In this document: in pieces, positions 1-5,817 of the stretch
Position numbering within the stretch: the first letter of the stretch is position 1
How the letters are laid out: every line of letters begins with the position of its first letter
Assembly: GCA_964636785.1 (NCBI GenBank)
Contig: CAZWVK010000095.1
Coordinates: 1-10,026 of the forward strand
Direction: 5' to 3'
Length of the DNA stretch: 10,026 nucleotides
Source of the DNA: UBA6776 sp964636785
Lineage (GTDB): Bacteria > Bdellovibrionota > Bdellovibrionia > Bdellovibrionales > UBA1609
Notes under the pieces: generated by a model
Told to the model about the DNA's origin: nothing
What the model saw: only the letters and a program-made list of their open reading frames with translations
Databases searched by the model: none
Made by a program: the position numbers and the translations under genes

Positions 1-253
1 TTCGAAAAAGCATAAAATCCGCTTTCGTCTTCGAAATTCCATAAATTTTGATATGTCCAAGTCCTGAGGTTTTCATTTGATTGAATGCGGAAGTCACTTC
101 CACAAATGCCAACTTGAGATCCATTAGAAAATCGATCGTCGCTTCTTCCATTTGCCGTTGAGGGTCGAAGCCTGCAGTCATATCCACGACGCCGGCCTCT
201 TCCATCTGTTGTTCAGCATGAACGAGCTCTTTGATCCAATCTAAACGACTCAT
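1..253 (-). CDS. Unknown protein downstream of ssb, N-terminal 84 residues only (runs off left edge)
   Basis: An open frame reads from ATG at 253 to the window edge with no stop, giving 84 residues that begin MSRLDWIKELVHAEQQ. A strong purine-rich ribosome site (GGAGAGG) lies just before the ATG. The visible part is acidic and probably mostly helical, with no signal peptide or membrane segment, so a soluble cytoplasmic protein is likely. The last visible stretch (about residues 65-84: LGHIKIYGISKTKADFMLFR) looks like the start of a small alpha/beta domain. The gene lies 28 bases after the ssb stop on the same strand, so the two are probably co-transcribed and may share a DNA-related role, which is inference from position. 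I do not recognise the family. The C-terminus is outside the window. Confidence 0.75.
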   Translation of the reverse strand, partial: MSRLDWIKELVHAEQQMEEAGVVDMTAGFDPQRQMEEATIDFLMDLKLAFVEVTSAFNQMKTSGLGHIKIYGISKTKADFMLFR

Positions 254-271
254 GACCTCTCCCCCCGAGAA

Positions 272-291
272 GCGGCGCTAGCTAGCGCTGC
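272..291. repeat. Near-perfect palindrome spanning the ssb stop codon
   Basis: Bases 275-288 (GCGCTAGCTAGCGC) are a perfect 14-base palindrome. It extends to 272-291 with one G/T mismatch per arm. It contains the ssb stop codon (282-284) and lies just before the ribosome site of the next gene. There is no loop and no T-run, so it is not a standard terminator. It could be a protein-binding site or chance. Confidence 0.4.
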
Positions 292-662
292 GCCACAGCA
301 TCATGATTTCTCGATGAGAGCGGATTGTCAAGATTCGCCTGCCTGGAGTTTAGGAATTTTACTTCGTTGGCGTGAATCAGCAGGAGTGGGCGCTGATTTT
401 CCTCTTCTGATTTTCCCTCAATTTGGCGCAATTCTCCTTCCACAAAGACCAGCGCCCCTTTGCCCAACCATTTTGTGCAGTTTTCGGCCTGATGGCCCCA
501 AACATACACACTGTGCCATTGAGCCATTTCTCCTTTGTCTTTTCCCAGAGACCGGTGGGTAGCGAGACTCAGGCGCGTATAGAATGAACCGTTCTCAGAT
601 GTTTTTAACTCTGGATCGTTTCCGAGATTGCCGATTAAAAAAACCTTATTCATTGTTCTCAT
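282..662 (-). CDS. ssb: Single-stranded DNA-binding protein, short form without acidic tail
   Basis: SSB binds single-stranded DNA during replication, recombination and repair through an OB fold, usually as a tetramer. The 126-residue product shows the family pattern: MNKVFLIGNLGNDPEL at residues 4-19, FYTRLSLAT near 27-35, QWHSVYVWGHQAE near 48-60 with the DNA-stacking Trp49, and KGALVFVEGELR near 68-79. The ATG at 662 is preferred over the ATG at 653 because GGAGGT lies 5 bases before the former. The protein is shorter than typical SSB (about 170-180 residues). It ends NHDAVAQR and lacks both the flexible linker and the acidic DDDIPF-like tip that recruits partner proteins. It may therefore be an accessory paralogue rather than the main replicative SSB. 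The unknown gene downstream is probably in the same operon. Confidence 0.9.
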   Translation of the reverse strand: MRTMNKVFLIGNLGNDPELKTSENGSFYTRLSLATHRSLGKDKGEMAQWHSVYVWGHQAENCTKWLGKGALVFVEGELRQIEGKSEEENQRPLLLIHANEVKFLNSRQANLDNPLSSRNHDAVAQR

Positions 663-689
663 TTTTGACCTCCAATTGAGTTTATTGAA

Positions 690-717
690 ATTTTAAAGTG
701 CAAACTCATGATGCCAA
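690..717 (-). promoter_or_regulatory. Sigma-70-type promoter for ssb
   Basis: On the minus strand TTGGCA (717-712) is followed after 16 bases by TAAAAT (695-690). Each hexamer matches the housekeeping consensus at five of six positions. Transcription would start near 683, leaving about 20 bases of leader that carry the GGAGGT ribosome site of ssb. This was found by eye only. Confidence 0.55.
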
Positions 718-792
718 TGGGAGTGATCCTAGATTGTTTATGAGTAGAAGTTGTTCGACTCTCGGACACGGTGTAATCTTAGAGAAAAGTTC

Positions 793-821
793 TAGACAAG
801 ATGTGAATGCTTACTCAGAAT
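793..821 (+). promoter_or_regulatory. Candidate sigma-70 promoter for the pal operon
   Basis: TAGACA (793-798), a 17-base spacer and CAGAAT (816-821) would start transcription near 828, about 25 bases before pal. A second, more distal candidate is TTGTTC (751-756), 17 bases, TAATCT (774-779). Both are imperfect, and the proximal one has the better -35 and position. A small dyad, AGACA-A-TGTCT at 822-832, lies over the expected start point. Confidence 0.4.
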
Positions 822-852
822 AGACAATGTCTTTAAAAAGGGAGTTTGAAAG

Positions 853-1359
853 ATGAAAGTTTTTAAATCAGTTGTTTTGGTCATTGGACTGTCGGTATTT
901 GCAGTTTCGTGTGCGAGTAAGAAAAAAGGTGAAGATATTGGCGGAACAGATGGGCAGGCTCTAGATTCATCAATCTCCTCACAAGGAATGGTCTACGATC
1001 AATTGGGTTCAGACGGTGGAAATATTGAAGGCCTCAATACCATTAATTTTGACTACGATTCATCCACACTCAGCACGGAAGCTCGCCGTATTCTTGCTGG
1101 AAACGCGGAGTGGATCAGAAACAATCCAAATGTGACTGTGCAAATTGAAGGTCACAGTGATAGCCGTGGTTCTGTGGAATACAATCTTGCACTTGGTGAG
1201 CGTAGAGCGAAATCTGTAAAATCCTATCTGACAAGTCTTGGTGTGGATTCAAAGAGAATGACAATTATCAGCTATGGTGAAGAAAAACCATTGGCATTGG
1301 GAGATTCCGACGCTGATTATGCAAAGAACCGCCGAGCGAATTTCGTTCCGCTTCAGTAG
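853..1359 (+). CDS. pal: Peptidoglycan-associated outer-membrane lipoprotein Pal
   Basis: Pal is anchored in the outer membrane by a lipidated cysteine and binds peptidoglycan from the periplasm, tying the envelope layers together as part of the Tol-Pal system. The 168-residue product (E. coli Pal is 173) has a lysine-containing signal peptide ending FAVSC, with Cys20 as the lipidation site. A Gly/Ser-rich linker runs from about 21 to 60, and an OmpA-type peptidoglycan-binding domain from about 63 to 168. Key motifs are INFDYDSS (64-71), GHSDSRGS (100-107), LGERRAKSV (114-122) and NRRANF (159-164). GGGAG lies 8 bases before the ATG. It is the first gene of a plus-strand run, followed after 7 bases by another lipoprotein gene. 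Unlike the common tolB-pal-cpoB order, the upstream neighbour here is a divergent ssb; tolB is not in the window. Confidence 0.93.
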   Translation: MKVFKSVVLVIGLSVFAVSCASKKKGEDIGGTDGQALDSSISSQGMVYDQLGSDGGNIEGLNTINFDYDSSTLSTEARRILAGNAEWIRNNPNVTVQIEGHSDSRGSVEYNLALGERRAKSVKSYLTSLGVDSKRMTIISYGEEKPLALGDSDADYAKNRRANFVPLQ

Positions 1360-1361
1360 GA
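1358..1361 (+). promoter_or_regulatory. Ribosome site deciding a TTG start at 1367
   Basis: AGGA lies 5 bases before TTG at 1367 and overlaps the pal stop codon. The frame's ATG at 1274 lies deep inside pal. The ATG at 1385 has no ribosome site and would give a signal peptide without a positive charge. TTG at 1367 gives the normal pattern MKIFVLMTLQAVLLTAC. Confidence 0.65.
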
Positions 1362-1366
1362 CACCT

Positions 1367-1672
1367 TTGAAGATCTTTGTTCTTATGACTTTACAGGCCG
1401 TGTTGCTTACGGCCTGTGTCTCAACTCCTCCCTATGAAGAGTACACATTAGCGCGTGAGGCATTGAGAGCGGCCGAAGAATCAGACAGCGCAAAGTTTAG
1501 TCCGCGATTTTGGCTGCAGGCCGAGGGAGCTTATCGAGAAGCGGAAGCGGCTTATAAAATCAATGATTTTTCAAAAGCAAAGAAAATGTTTGTCGAATCC
1601 ATTCAATGGTCTGAAAAAGCGGAAAATCAAACCCGACTTAAAAAGTTTGAATCAGGAGATGTCTTTCAATGA
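1367..1672 (+). CDS. Small lipoprotein, DUF4398-like
   Basis: This encodes a 101-residue envelope lipoprotein. With the TTG start it begins MKIFVLMTLQAVLLTAC, a compact signal peptide with a good lipobox (LTAC) and Cys17 as the lipid site. The mature part is helical and alanine-rich. The pattern is AREALRAAEES (29-39), then SPRFWLQAEGAYREAEAAY (45-63) and DFSKAKKMFVESIQWSEKAE (67-86). This heptad-like A-x-x-A arrangement resembles DUF4398 proteins, which are often encoded beside Pal/OmpA-type genes. The family call is from memory of the pattern. It sits between pal and cpoB, overlapping the cpoB start by 4 bases (ATGA), so its translation is probably coupled to cpoB. A role in Pal-linked envelope maintenance is inference; no enzymatic motif is visible. 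Confidence 0.8.
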   Translation: MKIFVLMTLQAVLLTACVSTPPYEEYTLAREALRAAEESDSAKFSPRFWLQAEGAYREAEAAYKINDFSKAKKMFVESIQWSEKAENQTRLKKFESGDVFQ

Positions 1673-2385
1673 AAAAAGTGCTGATCATAAAGTCTTTCAT
1701 CAGTGTTCTCGCATTGACTCTTTTTACAGGCTGTTTGAGTCAGCTTAAAACCAGAGAGGATTTGCGAGGGCAAACCGAGATTTCACAGCCAGAGGCGATT
1801 GAAACTGCTGCTCCAGCGGAAGAAAACGAAGTCATCACCAGTAGCACTCCTGCTTATAAACAAGAAGAGAGAAACGAGCAGATTCGAGTTCTTCATGGCC
1901 GGGTGGAAGAGGCGGAAAACCAGGTTCAAGAGCTTCGTGAATCGATGATTGAGCTGGCCACTTCCAGACAACAGGAAAAGGAAGCTTCACAGGCTAAACT
2001 TCAAGCCTATGAAGAGGCGATTCGCGCACTCGAAGCTGAAATTCAAAATCTAAAAAAGCAAAATGGAGCGAGCGCCCCTTCCGCTCCCGCCAAAAATGAG
2101 AGCAAAAAGAGTGGTGGGGAAAACGCCCGTGATCTTGAGGATTACCATCGGGGCGAGGATTTCTTCCGCCAAAAGAAGTGGAAGGACGCAATTGTTTCCT
2201 ATCAGAAGTACCGTGATAACTATCCAAAAGGAAAATTTTACCCAGAGGCCACCTATCAAATCGGTCTTTGTTTTCTCGAGCTTGGCCTCAAAGATGAGTC
2301 GAAATCCTTCTTTGAAGAGGTCAAAGTTAAGTTTCCTAAGTCCGCTGTCGCAAAAAAGGCCGATAAAAAGTTAAAGTCTTTGTAG
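1669..2385 (+). CDS. cpoB: Tol-Pal-associated coiled-coil/TPR lipoprotein, CpoB (YbgF)-like
   Basis: In E. coli, CpoB is a periplasmic partner of Tol-Pal that coordinates peptidoglycan synthesis with outer-membrane constriction. This 238-residue product starts with a signal peptide ending LFTGC, so Cys22 makes it a lipoprotein, whereas E. coli CpoB is soluble. A Glu/Pro/Ala-rich segment (about 36-62) leads to a coiled coil (about 66-131), an Ala/Ser/Pro linker (132-150) and a TPR domain (about 153-238). Typical TPR text includes YHRGEDFFRQKKWKDAIVSY (159-178), YPEATYQIGLCFLELG (191-206) and SKSFFEEVKVKFPKS (211-225). The order coiled coil, linker, C-terminal TPR matches the family. The start overlaps the previous stop, with AGGAGA 9 bases upstream. 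Another TPR lipoprotein is the alternative, but proximity to pal favours CpoB. Confidence 0.85.
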   Translation: MKKVLIIKSFISVLALTLFTGCLSQLKTREDLRGQTEISQPEAIETAAPAEENEVITSSTPAYKQEERNEQIRVLHGRVEEAENQVQELRESMIELATSRQQEKEASQAKLQAYEEAIRALEAEIQNLKKQNGASAPSAPAKNESKKSGGENARDLEDYHRGEDFFRQKKWKDAIVSYQKYRDNYPKGKFYPEATYQIGLCFLELGLKDESKSFFEEVKVKFPKSAVAKKADKKLKSL

Positions 2386-2408
2386 CCTAATGCTACATTG
2401 GACTTTAA
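2371..2408 (+). promoter_or_regulatory. Two-part hairpin covering the tsaD translation start region
   Basis: TTAAAGTC (2371-2378) pairs perfectly with GACTTTAA (2401-2408), and inside it TGTAGC (2381-2386) pairs with GCTACA (2392-2397) around a 5-base loop. The mismatched internal loop is only 2 and 3 bases. The structure contains the cpoB stop codon (2383-2385), ends at the base before the tsaD ATG, and buries the weak GGA ribosome site (2400-2402). No T-run follows, so a terminator is unlikely. Ribosomes finishing cpoB would melt the left arm, which suggests translational coupling, or a processing site that separates the expression of the two genes. Confidence 0.55.
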
Positions 2409-3443
2409 ATGAAACGCTACACTCTCGGAATTGAAACCAGCTGTGATGACACGTCCGTTGCATTAGTTGATGCGAACGGACATGTTGCTATTCAGTTGAT
2501 GGCCTCTCAGATTCAAGGTCATACCCCTTTTGGGGGAGTGGTGCCTGAAGTGGCGAGTCGTCTTCATTCGGAAAGCCTTCTTCCTTTGATCGATCAGGCT
2601 ATTCATCATCTTCCGGAGAAGTGGAATGCTGTGGATTTGATTGCGGTCACTTCAAGGCCTGGCCTCATTGGCTCGCTCCTAGTTGGCGTGGTCACTGCAA
2701 AAACTTTAAGTCTTGGTCTTAAAAAGCCTCTGATTGGGGTCAATCACATCCACGGGCATATTTTTTCTTCGTTTTTAAAGGACGATGATTTTCAAAATAC
2801 AGAAATCGAATTTCCATACCTTTCACTCGTTGTGAGTGGGGGACACACCCATATTTATCTGGTTGAGAGCTTTACCCGAATCCTTGAATTGGGAAGGACC
2901 CGTGATGATGCGGCTGGTGAGGCCTTCGATAAATTCTCAAATCTCTTACGTCTTGGCTTTCCTGGCGGACCATTTGTCGATCGCATGGCTAATGGCGGGG
3001 ATAGTAAGGCCTATTCATTTCCTCGAGCGATGCTTAAGAATGAAGGCTTTGAGTTTAGTTTTTCAGGCCTGAAGGCGTCGGCGGCAAGATTGGTGGAAAA
3101 ATTTCCTTCACCGCTCACAGAAGAGGTGAAGCGAAATCTATGTGCTTCTTTTCAAGAAGCGATCTGCGAAGTTCTTATTCACCAGTTGGCAAAAGCCCAA
3201 AAGAAGTTTTCCATTCGAAATGTATCAATTTCTGGTGGAGTGAGTGCCAACTCGAGGCTTAGAGCACTCGCCAAAGAGTGGTGTGAAAAAGAAGGTTTGA
3301 ATTTATCGATTCCGCCCATTCGTTTTTGCACAGACAATGGAGCAATGATTGCGCTCACCGGTTACAAACAGTTTCTTGCTGGAGTAAAAGCGGATCAAAG
3401 TTTAACCCCATCTTCCAACTCCTTGGTTCAGGACTATTTGTGA
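2409..3443 (+). CDS. tsaD: tRNA N6-adenosine threonylcarbamoyltransferase TsaD
   Basis: TsaD transfers the threonylcarbamoyl group from threonylcarbamoyl-AMP to A37 of ANN-decoding tRNAs (t6A), working with TsaB and TsaE in the cytoplasm. The 344-residue product is full length (E. coli about 337). It has the ASKHA-type opening LGIETSCDDTSVAL (6-19), GVVPEVASR (43-51), the metal-binding HxxxH as H113 and H117 in NHIHGH, the nucleotide loop SGGHT (143-147), AAGEAFDK (168-175), SGGVSANSRL (275-284) and the metal ligand D309 in CTDNGAMIA. The ribosome site is weak (GGA, 6 bases upstream) and lies in the hairpin described at 2371-2408. The gene overlaps rsmA by 4 bases. The tsaB and tsaE genes are not in the window. 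Confidence 0.96.
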   Translation: MKRYTLGIETSCDDTSVALVDANGHVAIQLMASQIQGHTPFGGVVPEVASRLHSESLLPLIDQAIHHLPEKWNAVDLIAVTSRPGLIGSLLVGVVTAKTLSLGLKKPLIGVNHIHGHIFSSFLKDDDFQNTEIEFPYLSLVVSGGHTHIYLVESFTRILELGRTRDDAAGEAFDKFSNLLRLGFPGGPFVDRMANGGDSKAYSFPRAMLKNEGFEFSFSGLKASAARLVEKFPSPLTEEVKRNLCASFQEAICEVLIHQLAKAQKKFSIRNVSISGGVSANSRLRALAKEWCEKEGLNLSIPPIRFCTDNGAMIALTGYKQFLAGVKADQSLTPSSNSLVQDYL

Positions 3444-4255
3444 ATAAGCAAGAACTGCTCGCCAGAATGGAAGAGGTCGGAGTTTCGCCAAAAAGATCGC
3501 TTGGACAGAATTTTTTAATTTCTGAAAATGTGATTTCCAAAATATCCGCGGCTGTTCAAAAACAGAACTTTGAAAAAATCTTTGAAATTGGTCCAGGCCT
3601 TGGATCACTCACAGAAGAACTGACTCGATTCAAAGACCAAGATCTCACTCTCATTGAACTCGATGATCATCTGGCAGAGTTTTGGGAAACCAATGGCTTT
3701 AAAGTTTTAAAGCAAGATGCTCTTCAGGTGAATTGGAGTGCACTCACGGGAGGGGCCCGCAGCCTGCTTGTGAGCAATCTGCCCTATCAGATATCGTCGA
3801 GTTTGGTTATGGAGGTGAGCTCTATGGAGCCCCCGCCTTTTTTCTCGATGATTTTGATGTTTCAAAAAGAGGTGGCTGAGCGAATCACCGCAAAACCAGA
3901 AACGAAGGACTTTGGCCTTTTAACCGTCGTGGCACAAAACCGTTGGAAAATAAAAAAGGTTGTGGATGCCGCCCCGGCCTGCTTTTATCCAGCTCCAAAG
4001 GTTGCAAGCCGGGTTCTTCAGTTTGATCTGAGTGACAACAGCTTTGGCTCCTATAAGTTTATGAAGTTTGTTAAAGCTGCATTTATGAATCGAAGAAAGG
4101 TTTTATTGAAAAGTCTTAAAGGAATTGATGCCAAATTGGATTGGGAAAGTTCGTTGGAGGCCATGGGCAAGAAGTTAACCGTTCGCGCAGAAGAGCTCAA
4201 TCCAGACGAGTGGCGGAGGTTGTTTTTTGACTTTTCACAAAGGGTCGCACTGTGA
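3440..4255 (+). CDS. rsmA: 16S rRNA dimethyladenosine transferase RsmA (KsgA)
   Basis: RsmA dimethylates two adjacent adenosines (A1518 and A1519 in E. coli numbering) near the 3' end of 16S rRNA during late 30S assembly, using S-adenosylmethionine. The 271-residue product matches the usual length (E. coli 273). Motifs are SLGQNFL (20-26), the SAM-binding loop EIGPGLGSLT (49-58), the acidic ELDDHL after strand 2 (73-78), DAL (93-95), and the catalytic NLPY (113-116). The C-terminal helical domain includes AAFMNRRKVL near residues 213-222. The GTG start at 3440 is chosen because AGGA lies 6 bases upstream and the protein then aligns with the family. The frame is open further upstream, but that part overlaps tsaD. 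The GTGA overlaps at both ends suggest translational coupling with tsaD and smpB. Confidence 0.95.
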   Translation: MNKQELLARMEEVGVSPKRSLGQNFLISENVISKISAAVQKQNFEKIFEIGPGLGSLTEELTRFKDQDLTLIELDDHLAEFWETNGFKVLKQDALQVNWSALTGGARSLLVSNLPYQISSSLVMEVSSMEPPPFFSMILMFQKEVAERITAKPETKDFGLLTVVAQNRWKIKKVVDAAPACFYPAPKVASRVLQFDLSDNSFGSYKFMKFVKAAFMNRRKVLLKSLKGIDAKLDWESSLEAMGKKLTVRAEELNPDEWRRLFFDFSQRVAL

Positions 4256-4704
4256 GTATTAAAATCATTGCAGACAATAGAAAGGCGCGTTTTGATTTTG
4301 AAATTGTCGAGACTTTCGAAGCTGGAATGGTCCTGACTGGCAGTGAAGTGAAGTCTCTTCGCAATGCTCAAGTGCAGCTGAAAGACTCGTATGTGTCCTT
4401 TAAGGGGCACGAGGCTTTTTTACAAAATGCACATATCAGTGAATATAAGGCGAGCAGCTATAATAATCATACTCCCGAGCGTTTAAGAAAGCTTTTGCTT
4501 CATGAGCATGAGCTTGAGCAGATCCGTGAAGCTTTAACTGAGAAGGGTTTGGCCTGCATTCCTTTGAAAATGTATTTCAAAAGGGGACGAGCGAAACTTG
4601 AGATTGCGCTCGCGCGCGGAAAGAAAAAGGGCGATAAGCGCGAATCGATCAAAGCAAAGGACTCCAAGCGAGAAATCGACCGGGCGATGAAAAAATCCCG
4701 TTAA
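4252..4704 (+). CDS. smpB: SsrA-binding protein SmpB
   Basis: SmpB binds tmRNA (SsrA) and mediates its entry into stalled ribosomes for trans-translation. The 150-residue product is close to the usual 150-160 and shows the family motifs: IIADNRKARFDFEI (5-18), TGSEVKSLR near 29-37, a FLQNAHI-type strand near 56-62, YNNHTPERLRKLLLH near 70-84, IPLKMYFKRGRAKLEIALARGKK (split over about 102-124), and a basic C-terminal tail that inserts in the decoding centre. The GTG start has AAGGG 7 bases upstream and overlaps the rsmA stop by 4 bases. No tmRNA gene was recognised beside it, although ssrA is adjacent to smpB in some bacteria. Confidence 0.96.
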   Translation: MSIKIIADNRKARFDFEIVETFEAGMVLTGSEVKSLRNAQVQLKDSYVSFKGHEAFLQNAHISEYKASSYNNHTPERLRKLLLHEHELEQIREALTEKGLACIPLKMYFKRGRAKLEIALARGKKKGDKRESIKAKDSKREIDRAMKKSR

Positions 4705-4742
4705 AGTTTGCAAACAAAGCAGCCATTTCATAAGATTTTTAT

Positions 4743-5468
4743 ATGAAGTCTGTTTCACTTTTTTTATTCATTTGTACGGCTTTTCTTCATTCCGCTTGCT
4801 CTTCAACAAGAAGCTCTGAACCTGATGATCTGATCACAAAAGATCGTGAAAAAATTCAAAGTGTTTTAAATGAGGAAGTTTCTCTCTCGACCGATCGGAA
4901 AGAAATTGAAAGTCTAAGATCAGAAATTCCAGAAGAGACGCGAAGGGAAAATGACGAGCTGGCCTTTATCACGGAGCTTATGGCCGAGCCGAAAACTCAT
5001 CCTTCTCGCCTAAGGCAGCGTTATCAATACGTCACTCAGAAAAAGCGAGAAGACTTCCGGCGAAAAGTTAAAAAGCTTCGTGATGATTTTAAAAAGGAAG
5101 AAACGAAAAGACGAGGTTCATTTTTGAAAATCGCTCAAGAAAAAAGAAGCCAGATCAATCCAAAAGAGCTGGATCGAAAAGAAGTTCAACAGAGATACAA
5201 AGAACTGGATGAAGAGCGAAGGGAGTTCTTTTCCAGCGAGCGCGATCGTCGAAAGAATTTTGAGTCGGAGCTCAATGCCCACTCTAAGGATTTCAATGAT
5301 GAAATGAGAATGAAAGGCCGTGAATTTTCAGATCAGATCACACAATACACCAGACGCTACAATGCGTACCAAAGAGAGCAAAAGGAAAAATCGAAAGTCA
5401 AAAGATCGACCATCAAAAATGAATTCGAAGAAATGAGGAATGTTCCTTCAGAGCCTCTAGAGCCCTAA
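4743..5468 (+). CDS. Highly charged coiled-coil lipoprotein, unknown function
   Basis: This 241-residue product begins MKSVSLFLFICTAFLHSAC, a signal peptide with a lipobox-like end. Leu lies at -4 and His at -3, so the match is imperfect. Cys19 is the probable lipid site. After a Ser/Asp-rich stretch, nearly the whole mature protein (about 45-240) is Lys/Arg/Glu/Asp-rich and predicted by eye as long helix or coiled coil, for example QKKREDFRRKVKKLRDDFKK near 94-113. No enzymatic motif is visible. It follows smpB by 38 bases, with a weak ribosome site. Bases 4691-4697 (AAAAATC) and 4734-4740 (GATTTTT) could pair across that gap. A periplasmic spacer or scaffold is possible but unproven; I do not recognise the family. 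Its stop overlaps the convergent gene's stop. Confidence 0.8.
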   Translation: MKSVSLFLFICTAFLHSACSSTRSSEPDDLITKDREKIQSVLNEEVSLSTDRKEIESLRSEIPEETRRENDELAFITELMAEPKTHPSRLRQRYQYVTQKKREDFRRKVKKLRDDFKKEETKRRGSFLKIAQEKRSQINPKELDRKEVQQRYKELDEERREFFSSERDRRKNFESELNAHSKDFNDEMRMKGREFSDQITQYTRRYNAYQREQKEKSKVKRSTIKNEFEEMRNVPSEPLEP

Positions 5469-5794
5469 AGCGAATAAGCGATGGCTTGAAGAAGTGCCAT
5501 CACGACCGCACCTAAAATGGCCGGGAGCCAGCCACGAATTTCAAAGCCAGAGAGAACTCCTGCAGAAATTCTTAAAATCACGGCCTGAACCACGAAAGTG
5601 AAAAGTCCTAAAGTCAGGAAATTGATTGGAAAAGCGATAAATAACAGGATCGGTCTTAAAATCATATTGAAAAAGCCAACCACAATGGCAGCAAGAAGCG
5701 CGGATGGGAATGAGCGAATTTTAAATCCAGGAACGATAATCGCAGTGAGATAAAGTACAAGTGCTGAAACAATCCATAGAATAAGTAAATTCAT
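5465..5794 (-). CDS. Four-helix membrane protein, YvlD/phage-holin-4 family
   Basis: This 109-residue integral membrane protein has four hydrophobic segments at about 3-22, 30-47, 50-75 and 88-108. Family hallmarks are the early IVPGF (20-24), the GFFNMILRPILLF core (40-52), FPINFLTLGLFTF (55-67) and the late GWLPAILGA (88-96). These match the widespread family annotated as mycobacterial-type four-TM phage holin (PF04020) or YvlD. Despite the name it is usually a chromosomal housekeeping-type membrane protein, and there is no phage context here. GGGAG lies 6 bases before the ATG. It follows the pseudouridine synthase gene by 23 bases in the same direction, so it is probably the last gene of that operon. 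Function is unknown. Confidence 0.88.
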   Translation of the reverse strand: MNLLILWIVSALVLYLTAIIVPGFKIRSFPSALLAAIVVGFFNMILRPILLFIAFPINFLTLGLFTFVVQAVILRISAGVLSGFEIRGWLPAILGAVVMALLQAIAYSL

Positions 5795-5817
5795 AAGCCA
5801 CTCCCTATTATACGACC

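Noticed and set aside
314..562. Plus-strand open frame opposite ssb
   Set aside because: It is a shadow of the well-supported ssb gene; no ribosome site and no recognisable product.
1274..1366. Longer version of the DUF4398-like gene starting at ATG 1274
   Set aside because: It would lie inside the pal domain in another frame, and its extra residues are not signal-like; TTG at 1367 has a ribosome site and gives a proper lipoprotein signal.
2337..2366. Perfect sigma-28 -10 match GCCGATAA at 2359-2366 upstream of tsaD
   Set aside because: The nearest TAAG (2337-2340) is 18 bases away rather than 15, and the motif is simply Ala-Asp-Lys codons in the cpoB end.
3326..3439. N-terminal extension of RsmA from ATG 3326
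   Set aside because: It overlaps the C-terminus of tsaD and adds sequence not seen in the RsmA family; GTG at 3440 has a good ribosome site and normal length.
4705..4742. Possible tmRNA (ssrA) or terminator after smpB
   Set aside because: The gap is only 38 bases; it holds a 10-base palindrome (4706-4715) with no loop and no proper T-run, and nothing like tmRNA.
5465..5794. Phage remnant suggested by the holin-family name
   Set aside because: The family is a common chromosomal membrane protein, and no lysin, integrase, tail or other phage gene is nearby.
5807..5812. Perfect TATAAT on the minus strand just before the holin-family gene
   Set aside because: Transcription would start at or inside the ribosome site, leaving almost no leader, and the best -35 (CAGACA, 18-base spacer) is poor. 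Co-transcription with rluB explains the gene better.
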